NCBI GenBank assembly: GCA_903864185.1
Contig: CAIPEX010000016.1
Span: 1 to 44,677, forward strand
Origin: an uncultured Chloroflexota bacterium
GTDB taxonomy: Bacteria; Chloroflexota; Limnocylindria; Limnocylindrales; Limnocylindraceae
Length of the DNA stretch: 44,677 nt
Reading direction: 5' to 3'
Position numbers and translations under genes: made by a program. Positions 24,308 through 31,241 of this stretch are shown one piece after another (within the stretch, counting starts at the first letter, position 1; the number at the start of each line of letters is the position of its first letter). Under the pieces are notes generated by a model. That model was not told the origin of the DNA, ran no database searches, and was given only the letters and a program-made list of their open reading frames with translations.

Positions 24308-25149
24308 TTCCAGACGGACTCCCCACGTCGGAAGAGCTCGCCAGCGCACAGGCCGCATTCACACTCCTCGTCATCAGCGGCCTGCTGATCGTTGGTGTGA
24401 CAGCGATTGCCACGCGCCGGAGTGCGAAGAGCTTCGCTCCGTGGGCATGGGGCGGTGTCGCATTTATCTTGAGCCAGGTCATTCGCCTCCCGATCCTCGC
24501 AATGCTTAGTGCATTGATTATTGGAACCGGTAGCCCCGACTCACTCTCACCTGGCTGGTTCGCCGCAGTGGTGCTTGCATCATTCACCGCCGGCCTGTTT
24601 GAAGAGGGTAGCCGCGCGCTGATCCTTTCGCGCGCAGCGCGGAGTGTGCGAACCGTGTCGACAGGGGTCGCCTTTGGTGTTGGCCATGCGGGCGTCGAGA
24701 TCTTTGCGGTATTGATTGCCCCATCACTCGCCGCACTGTTGATCATGCAGGGAGTTGCAGACCAGAGCATCTTCACTGGACTCGATGCAGCGGGCAGCAC
24801 CATGGTTGCCCAGGCAGCGCAGTTCCTCGCAGCGCAAACCGTAGGGGTATCACTGCTGGCGGTCGCCGAGCGCCTCCTCGCGATCACCCTCCACGTCGTA
24901 CTGGCGCTCATGGTGATGAACGTCGTAGCGGCACGACGCACGCGCATGGATATTGCCCGCGGCCTCGCCCTCCCGGTTGCGCTGCACGCTATGGCCAACC
25001 TGCTTGCCGTTGTTGCCGGGGCGCTCTTCGGCGCCTTCATCGCAGAGATCGCCCTCGCCCTCTTCGTTGGTGGCGCTGTCTGGTACTACCGCCGCAACGC
25101 TGTTAAGGCGCTGGACTCGGTTCCGCCGACTGCACCGGCTCAGAGCTAG
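24304..25149 (+). CDS. YhfC-type membrane protein (putative intramembrane protease)
   Basis: The 281-residue protein has about seven transmembrane helices. The putative active-site motifs of the YhfC/DUF2324 group, distant relatives of CAAX proteases, are visible: FTAGLFEEGSRALIL, GVGHAGVEI and the C-terminal LPVALHAMANLL. The Glu pair and the His residues would sit in the membrane. Proteolytic activity is predicted, not proven, for the group. The start overlaps the SdpI gene stop. Pairing of an SdpI-like protein with a CAAX/YhfC-like protein recalls bacteriocin-immunity loci. The last 47 bases overlap the end of the convergent VanY gene. Confidence 0.72.
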   Translation: MIPDGLPTSEELASAQAAFTLLVISGLLIVGVTAIATRRSAKSFAPWAWGGVAFILSQVIRLPILAMLSALIIGTGSPDSLSPGWFAAVVLASFTAGLFEEGSRALILSRAARSVRTVSTGVAFGVGHAGVEIFAVLIAPSLAALLIMQGVADQSIFTGLDAAGSTMVAQAAQFLAAQTVGVSLLAVAERLLAITLHVVLALMVMNVVAARRTRMDIARGLALPVALHAMANLLAVVAGALFGAFIAEIALALFVGGAVWYYRRNAVKALDSVPPTAPAQS

Positions 25150-26050
25150 GTTCAAGCGACGGGCCCACCTCCGCCGAGGGGTTCGGGTCAGGGCTTGGTT
25201 CTGGCATCGGATAATCGACAGGCGGGGTGAGCTCGCCGCAGTTCGGCCCAATCACTCGGTCGGCCCCGTGCTGGCGCTCCCAGAGGAAGATCCGCAGCAC
25301 CTGCTCACTGCACGCAACCTCGTAGGCAATCGTGGTTCCAACGAAGCGCCAGTGCCACGGCTCGCTTGCGTAGCAGGTTTCGCTCTGCCTCCCTTCGCCG
25401 AGATACGACCGGACAAACCCAAATCGATACGCATTCGCAGCCATCCATGCACCGTTCTTATATCCGCGCAAATCTACGGTCGTCCCAAGCTGGTGCTCAG
25501 AATGACCAGGGATTGCAATGAGTGTCCGTGCCTTGTTAATCCCCTTACGCGCTGCTAGGCGAGCAAGGAGCCTGTTCTGCAGATCGTACGGTCTGTATGC
25601 AGAGATCACGCGAAGGATCAGTCCGGCATCCTCACGCGCCTGAAGAAACATTGCACGCAGCGCAACTGCAGCATCAAGCTTGAGTTGCCAGCCTCGACCC
25701 TCAGATAGTCGGGCGTGCGTGTCGATCCACGTAAGCGACGTACTCGCTGGTGCGTAATTTGACGGGAGCCTGAACTGTGGATCGAGCAGGGTGATGGCCC
25801 AATCACTTCGTCGGGCATGACGCGTGAGCTCGTCGCCACGAATGGTCATGAAGCCCCAGCGATTTAAGGTGAGTGGTCGGGCGGCAAGCACGTCGCAACT
25901 GGTTGGCGTAGGCACATCAAGGAGTGTTGGCCGAGCAACTGCGAGCGCCTCGCCACTTGTCGCAAGCGACACGCCTGCCGACCCAACCAGGAGCAGGGCG
26001 ATAAGTGCCAGCGAGGCAGTGCGATGTAGCGTGTGCCGCGAGGTCTCCAT
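25103..26050 (-). CDS. D-alanyl-D-alanine carboxypeptidase, VanY/M15 type
   Basis: The 315-residue secreted peptidase has a signal peptide (TASLALIALLLVGSAGVSLA) and an M15B zinc peptidase domain. The motifs are SAYRPYDLQNRLL, GHSEHQLGTTVDL (zinc ligands His186 and Asp193) and SEPWHWRF (His233). These enzymes trim the terminal D-Ala from peptidoglycan stems. The C-terminus is a Pro/Ser/Glu-rich low-complexity tail of about 40 residues. I chose the ATG at 26050, where a short n-region precedes the signal peptide and a CAAACT box lies six bases upstream with TTGACA at 26078-26083. It is convergent with and overlaps the YhfC-type gene. Confidence 0.88.
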   Translation of the reverse strand: METSRHTLHRTASLALIALLLVGSAGVSLATSGEALAVARPTLLDVPTPTSCDVLAARPLTLNRWGFMTIRGDELTRHARRSDWAITLLDPQFRLPSNYAPASTSLTWIDTHARLSEGRGWQLKLDAAVALRAMFLQAREDAGLILRVISAYRPYDLQNRLLARLAARKGINKARTLIAIPGHSEHQLGTTVDLRGYKNGAWMAANAYRFGFVRSYLGEGRQSETCYASEPWHWRFVGTTIAYEVACSEQVLRIFLWERQHGADRVIGPNCGELTPPVDYPMPEPSPDPNPSAEVGPSLEPSSEPVQSAEPSPAP

Positions 26051-26083
26051 GCGGGTAGTTTGGCATCTTCTCATCTCTGTCAA
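26051..26083 (-). promoter_or_regulatory. Leaderless promoter of the VanY gene
   Basis: A perfect TTGACA (-35, 26078-26083) and CAAACT (-10, 26057-26062) are separated by 15 bp, and six bases separate the -10 from the ATG. The spacer is short, so an offset -10 is possible. Confidence 0.45.
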
Positions 26084-26157
26084 ATGCCCCTCCAATCTCT
26101 GAGGCGCATACTCCAAGAGAACGGTGCAGATGCACCGAAAGACGGAAGGAGCCAGCA

Positions 26158-26865
26158 ATGGCACGAACACCACGCAGCACGAGCCTCATCCAGCAGGCGC
26201 AGTCGACACTGAGCGGTCGAACCAAGATGGCCCTTGTGGCGGTTGGGCTTCTGCTTGCCGGAACGATGCTCGGCTTCGCCCTCGCACGACATGGCGGCGC
26301 TCCGTTCGGTATGCGCGATGGCATGCACGGCGGCATGGGTGACCACCAGATGGGTGGCGTTCGTCCAGGTGACGCGCCAGATGGCCACCGTGGGCCAGGC
26401 GGATTCACCAACGCTGTGAGCGGTGTCATCGCCTCGAGAGATGGTGATCACTTCGTCTACACCGCAGATAACGGGACGAGCGCCTCCGTTGAGGTGCTCC
26501 CAGCGACCGGCGTCTTCACCCTTTCGACTGTGGATGCTTCGACGATCACCGTCGGAGCAAACGTCTATCTAGTTGGCACACCCGATGCGATCAGCTCGCT
26601 CACGATTGCAGCTGCCGACCTGCTCGTTGGTGCACACCAGCACATTGGAATGCCAGCCGTGGTGAAGTCGGTGAGCGGCACCAGCGTGACGCTGACCGCC
26701 GAAACGCGTTCTGGATCGCGTGAGATCACCGTTTCGCTGGGCGGCACAACCGTTGTGCGCGAGCTCTCTGCAGGAACACTTGCAGACCTCACCGACAACG
26801 CAGCAGTATCGGTTGATTACGCCCCAGATGGCGTAACCGTGGAGTCGGTCACCGTCAACAAGTAG
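26158..26865 (+). CDS. Secreted Met/His-rich, DUF5666-like protein
   Basis: The 235-residue protein has one N-terminal transmembrane or signal segment (MALVAVGLLLAGTMLGFALA, about 24-43) and a Met/His/Gly-rich stretch (MRDGMHGGMGDHQMGG and DGHRGPGG). About 150 residues of beta-rich repeats follow (SGVIASRDGDHFVYTADNGTSASVEVLP, VKSVSGTSVTLTAETRSGSREITVSLGGTTVV), like DUF5666 or OB-type modules. The Met/His stretch could bind copper or another soft metal; this is an inference from composition. It has a good SD (AAGGAG). The strong terminator at 26884-26915 closes the transcript. TerC lies convergently next door. Confidence 0.7.
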   Translation: MARTPRSTSLIQQAQSTLSGRTKMALVAVGLLLAGTMLGFALARHGGAPFGMRDGMHGGMGDHQMGGVRPGDAPDGHRGPGGFTNAVSGVIASRDGDHFVYTADNGTSASVEVLPATGVFTLSTVDASTITVGANVYLVGTPDAISSLTIAAADLLVGAHQHIGMPAVVKSVSGTSVTLTAETRSGSREITVSLGGTTVVRELSAGTLADLTDNAAVSVDYAPDGVTVESVTVNK

Positions 26866-26883
26866 TAGCGCTCACATTCGCGT

Positions 26884-26915
26884 AGTGCCGCCGGTGCCTC
26901 CTTGCCGGCGGCACT
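26884..26915. terminator. Bidirectional intrinsic terminator
   Basis: AGTGCCGCCGG (26884-26894) pairs perfectly with CCGGCGGCACT (26905-26915) around a 10-base loop. On the plus strand a seven-T run (26930-26936) follows after a short gap. The hairpin lies between the convergent Met/His-rich gene and terC and can serve both. Confidence 0.75.
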
Positions 26916-26922
26916 GTCGCGT

Positions 26923-27861
26923 TCAGCGCTTTTTTTGCGGCGGTCGAGCGAGTGAGAGCCCAATAGAGCCGCCGAGAATCCCCACAACGACGACCAGGCT
27001 CACCACCGGGTCAATGTGCACATCGATCGCAGGAACCAGCGCGTGCACAATCGGCACGGCCATCTTTGAGCCGATGAAGATCAACACGATGGCGAGGCCG
27101 GTCGAGAGGTAGTGGAATCGATCTTTTGCATCGGCGAGCAAGAAGTAGAGCGAGCGCAGTCCGAGGATCGCGAACGCATTTGACGTAAAGACAACGAACG
27201 GGTCTTTCGTAATGCCAAAGATTGCCGGAATCGAGTCAACGGCAAACACGAGATCGATGATGCCAATGACAACGATCGCCAGGAAGAGCGGCGTCCACAT
27301 GAGCTTCGAGCCGTGGCGAACGCGCAACTTGTCTGACTCAAAGTCTGTGCTCACGTGCACAAACCTGCGAGCGAACGTTATTGCCCCCGGCTCGCCCTCA
27401 CCCATATGTCCACCACCGCGGAGCATCTGGATGCCGGTGACGAGAAGGAAGACACCAAAGCCGTAGAGGACAACCTCAAACCGCTCAACAAGTGCCGCTC
27501 CGACCAGGATCATGCCGAAGCGCATGAAGAGCGACATGATGATGCCGAAGATCAACGCCTTCTGCTGGAGCCGCTTTGGGGTCTTGAGTGCGGCAAAGAC
27601 CATAGTGAAGACAAAGACATTGTCGATCGACAACGAGTATTCAACGAGGTAGCCGGTAAAGAACTCTGTCGCCGTCTGCGCACTCTTCTCGAAGGCGACG
27701 ATCACGCCGAAGATGATTGCCGAGGCTACCCACATCGCGGTGAAGCCGAGTGCCTCCCTCGGGGGGACCACGTGTGAGCCTTTTCGGCGTAGCCAGAAGA
27801 GGTCGATGAAGAGGGCGAGGCCCACAAACGCAGTAAATCCAACGAGTAGGATCAGGTCCAC
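26923..27861 (-). CDS. terC: TerC/Alx-family membrane protein
   Basis: The 312-residue integral membrane protein has about nine helices and the family hallmarks: EYSLSIDNVFVFTMVF, KALIFGIIMSLFMRFGMI, LAIVVIGIIDLVFAVDSIPAIFGITKDPFVVFTSNAFAILGLRSLYFLL and FIGSKM. Relatives (Alx, MeeF/MeeY) export manganese or load exported metalloenzymes; the tellurite-resistance label is historical. The substrate here is unknown. The GTG start at 27861 has GGAGG four bases upstream. It lies downstream of tRNA-Thr on the same strand. I looked for a yybP-ykoY manganese riboswitch in the 75-base gap and saw none. Confidence 0.92.
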   Translation of the reverse strand: MDLILLVGFTAFVGLALFIDLFWLRRKGSHVVPPREALGFTAMWVASAIIFGVIVAFEKSAQTATEFFTGYLVEYSLSIDNVFVFTMVFAALKTPKRLQQKALIFGIIMSLFMRFGMILVGAALVERFEVVLYGFGVFLLVTGIQMLRGGGHMGEGEPGAITFARRFVHVSTDFESDKLRVRHGSKLMWTPLFLAIVVIGIIDLVFAVDSIPAIFGITKDPFVVFTSNAFAILGLRSLYFLLADAKDRFHYLSTGLAIVLIFIGSKMAVPIVHALVPAIDVHIDPVVSLVVVVGILGGSIGLSLARPPQKKR

Positions 27862-27935
27862 AGTGCCTCCAACTCTGCCCTCAAACGGCTAGATGAATGG
27901 TAGCGGAGGGGGAGTATTGCCCCTAGGGAGCAGGA

Positions 27936-28010
27936 TGGAGCCGATGGTGAGGATTGAACTCACGACCTGCTGTTTACGAAACAGCTGCTCTACCACTGAG
28001 CTACATCGGC
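27936..28010 (-). tRNA. tRNA-Thr (anticodon CGT)
   Basis: A complete cloverleaf is present on the minus strand: acceptor GCCGATG/CATCGGC, D stem GCTC/GAGC, anticodon stem GCTGT/ACAGC with loop TTCGTAA, and T stem GTGAG/CTCAC with loop TTCAATC. CCA is encoded (27936-27938); the body without it is 27939-28010. It reads the codon ACG. Confidence 0.97.
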
Positions 28011-28035
28011 GCCGGAGGAGGATTGTAGCGGAGCG
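27971..28035. repeat. 65-bp direct repeat, copy 1 (tRNA-Thr 5' half plus promoter)
   Basis: These 65 bases recur at 31108-31172 in the same orientation with only two differences (63/65 identical). The repeat covers the tRNA-Thr 5' half to the anticodon stem, the spacer and the TACAAT promoter. The two copies bracket the copper locus. Confidence 0.95.
28022..28027 (-). promoter_or_regulatory. Promoter -10 of tRNA-Thr
   Basis: Consensus-like TACAAT on the minus strand lies 11 bases before the first tRNA base, the same distance as for tRNA-Glu. Confidence 0.6.
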
Positions 28036-28088
28036 TCAAGTGTGCGCGCTTTGCCTGCGAGCCCAGACCCTCTGAGCGGTAAGGGCGC

Positions 28089-28103
28089 TACAATCGCGCA
28101 TAG
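28089..28103 (+). promoter_or_regulatory. Near-leaderless promoter (TACAAT, 9 nt to ATG)
   Basis: TACAAT (28089-28094) is followed by nine bases and the ATG at 28104. The flanking CGCTACAATC resembles the divergent tRNA-Thr promoter. Confidence 0.5.
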
Positions 28104-28676
28104 ATGCGTCACTTCAGAAGTCTCCCAGGGGTAATCTCTTGGTCCATCGTTGGCCTCCTCGTGGGACACCAACTTGCCTACGCGTTCGTCTTCCGCGACC
28201 CCCACGTCCTCGCGCATGCACTCGCAGACACAGGGCACACGTGGCTGGCCCTCCTCCCGATCCTCGGCGGGGTTGCGCTGGCGATCTCGCTGGTGCGGAC
28301 CATCAACACGCGTGACGAATCGTCATCGTTCCGTCATCGAGCGGCGGCACTCATCGTTGTTCAGTTAGTTGCCTATGTGGCGATCGAGATCGTCGAACGG
28401 CTTGCCCACGGAGCACTACCTTCCGATCTGCTCGCCGAGATCACGTCGCTACAAGGAGCGCTTCTCTTCTTCGTCGGATTGCTCCTGCAAGTGGCAACCG
28501 CGCTCGGCGTCGTCCTCCTCTCGCGCGGCATTGCCCGCGCAGCTCGATATCTCCTTCGAGCGGCGCGTCCGACTGAGAGCCATAGAACCGAGCGACTGCT
28601 CCCTGCGAGCGACCCGCGACGCATCGTACGTGCCCTGTCGCTGCAGCCAGTACGAGGGCCGCCGCTTCTCGCTTGA
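28104..28676 (+). CDS. Hypothetical four-helix membrane protein of the copper locus
   Basis: The 190-residue protein has about four hydrophobic helices (ISWSIVGLLVGHQLAYAFVF, WLALLPILGGVALAISLV, AALIVVQLVAYVAIEIVERL, LLFFVGLLLQVATALGVVLLS). Several His lie in the first outer loop (GHQLAYAF, DPHVLAHALADTGHTW), which might bind metal. A basic Arg-rich C-terminus follows. No family is recognised. It lies directly upstream of the YcnI-like and YcnJ-like genes on the same strand, 57 bp before the first, and a copper-related role is inferred from position only. Confidence 0.6.
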   Translation: MRHFRSLPGVISWSIVGLLVGHQLAYAFVFRDPHVLAHALADTGHTWLALLPILGGVALAISLVRTINTRDESSSFRHRAAALIVVQLVAYVAIEIVERLAHGALPSDLLAEITSLQGALLFFVGLLLQVATALGVVLLSRGIARAARYLLRAARPTESHRTERLLPASDPRRIVRALSLQPVRGPPLLA

Positions 28677-28733
28677 CCTGTTGCGCGTCGATCCATGTCG
28701 TCGGCGCTTATCACGTGAAGTAAGGAGAGAAAC

Positions 28734-29423
28734 ATGAATCAGACGATTGCTCGCCGTGCGGCGAGCGCTCTTGCCGTGCTCGCGCTGTTGCTCGTTTCGG
28801 CGATGCCAGTTGCGGCACATGCGACGTTCCCCGACGGCTCAGACATCCCGCAGGGCGGCGACGGTGCCGTGATCCATATCAGGATCCCGCACGGGTGCAA
28901 CGGCGCACCGACCGATGCGGTCTCGGTGCAGCTCCCCGATGGGGTCGTGAATGCCAAGCCAGAGGCGCTCGCGGGATGGAAGGTTGCGACTGAACGCGTT
29001 GCTTCGGCGCCCTACACCCTCTGGGGAACCACCTACACCGATCGAGTTGGCGTGGTGACCTGGAGCGGCGGATCGCTTCCGGCAGATCAATACCTTGATT
29101 TCGGGATCAGCGCCGTCTTCACGATGGAGCCAGGCGAGTACACGGTGCCGGTGACGCAGAAGTGCGGAGCAGACACCGTCGCCTGGATTGAGATCCCAGG
29201 GGCCGGCCAGACGGAGGATGATCTCGAGCACCCTGCTCCGACGATCACTGTCGTCGCCGCCGCTGGCGATGGAAGCATGGGTGGTGACATGAGTGGCAGT
29301 GGTGGTGCGTCAACCAGTTCGTCGACATCGACGGATCTGCTGGCCTACGTCGCCATCGTGGCCGCACTCGTCGCCCTCGGCGTAAGCGTCTCCTCGCGAC
29401 GAAGCAACGCCGCGAAGCGCTGA
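28734..29423 (+). CDS. ycnI: YcnI-like copper-binding protein (DUF1775)
   Basis: The 229-residue protein has a signal peptide ending PVAA, so the mature protein would begin HATFPDG, the N-terminal His used by YcnI proteins to bind copper(II). The DUF1775 domain continues with VIHIRIPHGCNGAPTDAVSVQLPDG, WTTYTDRVGVVTWSGG-like strands and FTVPV-type endings. A Met/Gly/Ser linker and a C-terminal transmembrane helix (LLAYVAIVAALVALGVSVSS) anchor it. In Bacillus subtilis ycnI is next to ycnJ, a copper importer repressed by YcnK; the same pairing is seen here. It has a strong SD (AAGGAG). No YcnK- or CsoR-like regulator is visible in the window. Confidence 0.88.
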   Translation: MNQTIARRAASALAVLALLLVSAMPVAAHATFPDGSDIPQGGDGAVIHIRIPHGCNGAPTDAVSVQLPDGVVNAKPEALAGWKVATERVASAPYTLWGTTYTDRVGVVTWSGGSLPADQYLDFGISAVFTMEPGEYTVPVTQKCGADTVAWIEIPGAGQTEDDLEHPAPTITVVAAAGDGSMGGDMSGSGGASTSSSTSTDLLAYVAIVAALVALGVSVSSRRSNAAKR

Positions 29424-29445
29424 GTCGGCAGCACACTCGAAATCG

Positions 29446-30969
29446 ATGACGGGCGGCCGTCGAGATCGACAGACGGTGAGGAGGCCTTTCGGCCTCCTCA
29501 CCGCGCTGCTCGCAGTTGCCTGTTGGTCGCTCTCGTTCGCCACACCCGTTCTCGCACACGCAGAGGTGATCGACACCAGCCCGGGTGACGGAACGGTGGT
29601 CACGGCCCCGCCCGCCGCATTTTCGATCACCTTCAACGAGGCGGTGGGCGTGGAAAGCGATAGCGTCAAGATCTACAACGCGGCTGGTCGCCAAGTCGAC
29701 TCCACTGCGGAATCTGTCGCCGGCACTACGTTGACGCAGCCGCTCGACCCGCTCCCGTCGGGGTGGTATCTCGCCACCTGGCGCGTGATCTCATCCGACG
29801 GACATGTGGTGGAGTCTGCGGCGTCATTTGGCGTCGGATCTGCGGATGAGGCGTCCAGAAAGGCGGTGCTCGCCCTCCGCAGCTCTGAAGCTCCTCTGTT
29901 TTGGGCAGTGCGATTTGCCGCCGATCTCTCGCTCCTCGTCGCAGTCGGCGCACTCTATGCCTGCGTTGCATTGCGCGCCAAGGGTCGCAATGTGAGGCGG
30001 TTCGCCATCGGCGCGGTCACCCTCGCTGCGTTCGCGTCGCTCCTCTGGGTGGCGATGCAGGTACTGCTCGGAGGGGCGGCATGGCTGACGACGGGGAACG
30101 CGCTTGGCGGCATCGCGCGGGTCCTGCTTCTGAGCGGAGCTTCAGTCGCCTCGAAGCGAATGCCTCGCGTCGCTGTTGGGCTTGCGCTCGCGGCACTTGC
30201 GACGCTCGCCGTTGGCGGCCACCCAGGTGCCGCTGCCACATCCTCTGCGCTCTTGGTTGTTCATCTCGTTTCGGCCGCACTCTGGATCGGCGCTGCTCCG
30301 GCACTCGTCGTTGCGTATTTGGATCGAACCGTGGATGACCCCTCGATGCTCGAGACGATCCTGCGGTTCTCGCGAAGCTCGGCCGTGGCGATTGCGTTCG
30401 TGTTCGGAGGCGGCATCGTGCTCGGGTGGCTCCTCACTGATGGACTTGCGGGCGGCCTCTCCGCGTATGTGTTGCTTCTGTGCGCGAAGTTGCTGCTGGC
30501 GGTCGCAGCACTTCTCGGTGGAGCGTTGATGCGGCGTCGGCTGCGCGCTGGGACCGCGAGCCGCACGTCGGCCGCCCGCCTCTTCGCGCTCGACACGGTT
30601 ACGGTCGTGGCGATCGCCGCGCTCTCGGCCGGCCTGACGCTCGGGTCGCCGCACGCGGGTCATGCGGGCCATTCTGGGCATTGCGTCGCCACGATCGAAG
30701 GTGCGACCGTCAGCATCACGTTGAGTCCCGGAACGATCGGCGCGAACCGCGTCCTCATCTCCGGCGTCGCGCAAGCGGAGCGCGTGCGCCTTGAAACCTC
30801 CTTTCGGCCAAAGAGCGAGCGACTTGTAGCGGAACTGGAGGCTTCATCGGGCGCGTGGCAAGGCGGAACTGTATTCCCTGTCGCAGGCACGTGGGAGGCA
30901 ACGCTTGTGGTCGGGAAAGATCAGTTCACCGAAGTGCGCGGCTCTTGCACGCTGGAGATCGCCCCGTAG
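29446..30969 (+). CDS. ycnJ: YcnJ-like copper transport protein (CopC-CopD fusion)
   Basis: The protein of about 507 residues has a signal peptide ending VLAHA and a CopC domain (AEVIDTSPGDGTVVTAPPAAFSITF to SSDGHVVESAASFGV) with copper-site His in HAEV and DGH. A CopD membrane domain of about eight helices and a C-terminal YtkA-like extracytoplasmic domain (SGVAQAERVRLETSF, FPVAGTWEATLVV) follow. A His-rich loop (SPHAGHAGHSGHC) precedes the last domain. The architecture matches B. subtilis YcnJ, which imports copper. The start may be the ATG at 29446 or the GTG at 29476; neither has an SD. A perfect 12-bp hairpin sits exactly on the GTG and may limit expression. Confidence 0.87.
   Translation: MTGGRRDRQTVRRPFGLLTALLAVACWSLSFATPVLAHAEVIDTSPGDGTVVTAPPAAFSITFNEAVGVESDSVKIYNAAGRQVDSTAESVAGTTLTQPLDPLPSGWYLATWRVISSDGHVVESAASFGVGSADEASRKAVLALRSSEAPLFWAVRFAADLSLLVAVGALYACVALRAKGRNVRRFAIGAVTLAAFASLLWVAMQVLLGGAAWLTTGNALGGIARVLLLSGASVASKRMPRVAVGLALAALATLAVGGHPGAAATSSALLVVHLVSAALWIGAAPALVVAYLDRTVDDPSMLETILRFSRSSAVAIAFVFGGGIVLGWLLTDGLAGGLSAYVLLLCAKLLLAVAALLGGALMRRRLRAGTASRTSAARLFALDTVTVVAIAALSAGLTLGSPHAGHAGHSGHCVATIEGATVSITLSPGTIGANRVLISGVAQAERVRLETSFRPKSERLVAELEASSGAWQGGTVFPVAGTWEATLVVGKDQFTEVRGSCTLEIAP
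29475..29502 (+). promoter_or_regulatory. Perfect 12-bp stem-loop at the start of the YcnJ-like gene
   Basis: GGTGAGGAGGCC (29475-29486) pairs with GGCCTCCTCACC (29491-29502) around a TTTC loop. There is no T-run. The hairpin encloses the alternative GTG start (29476) and lies 51 bp after the YcnI stop, so it could attenuate transcription or block initiation. Confidence 0.6.
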
Positions 30970-31002
30970 TGACTCAACGAGCGACGCACACTGCCATCAA
31001 AG

Positions 31003-31051
31003 TTTCTACCCTCGTCTCGTTGGGCTAAATGTTGGGTACGTTGGGTAGAAA
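31003..31051. repeat. GTTGGG repeats inside a 9-bp inverted repeat
   Basis: TTTCTACCC (31003-31011) is the exact complement of GGGTAGAAA (31043-31051). Between and into them run three direct copies of GTTGGG(C)TA starting at 31019, 31031 and 31040. This lies in the 272-bp gap after the YcnJ-like gene, beside the broken tRNA-Thr copy, and resembles recombinase arm sites. No integrase gene is present. Confidence 0.5.
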
Positions 31052-31061
31052 TAGGTCCCGA

Positions 31062-31147
31062 ACCTGCTGTTTCTGTGCTCAAAACGGCCCCGTAACCCGC
31101 TTGCCGATGTTTACGAAACAGCTGCTCTACCACTGAGCTACATCGGC
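31062..31147 (-). pseudogene. Broken second copy of tRNA-Thr (CGT)
   Basis: On the minus strand the tRNA-Thr sequence runs unchanged from its first base (31147) through the anticodon loop to TAAACA. The cloverleaf then breaks. Foreign bases follow, and 11 bases of the 3' half (AAACAGCAGGT, 31062-31072) reappear about 35 bases later. Directly at the break, CATCGGC (31103-31109) restores a perfect seven-pair acceptor stem, so a 45-base tRNA-like RNA without T arm could form. The promoter is intact. It cannot make a normal tRNA. Confidence 0.75.
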
Positions 31148-31172
31148 GTCGGAGGGGGATTGTAGCGGAGCG
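31108..31172. repeat. 65-bp direct repeat, copy 2
   Basis: 63 of 65 bases are identical to 27971-28035. It includes the TACAAT box (31159-31164) at the same 11-base distance from the tRNA start. The repeats bracket 3.07 kb. Confidence 0.95.
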
Positions 31173-31241
31173 GGCCGCTGGGGCGGAACCTCGGTAGGAT
31201 GCGCAGGCCCTCCAAATGGAGGCCCAACAGGGGGAGAAGTC

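Noticed and set aside
27862-27935. Possible yybP-ykoY manganese riboswitch before terC
   Set aside because: The gap is only about 75 bases and lacks the conserved loop sequences; only a small G/C hairpin is present.
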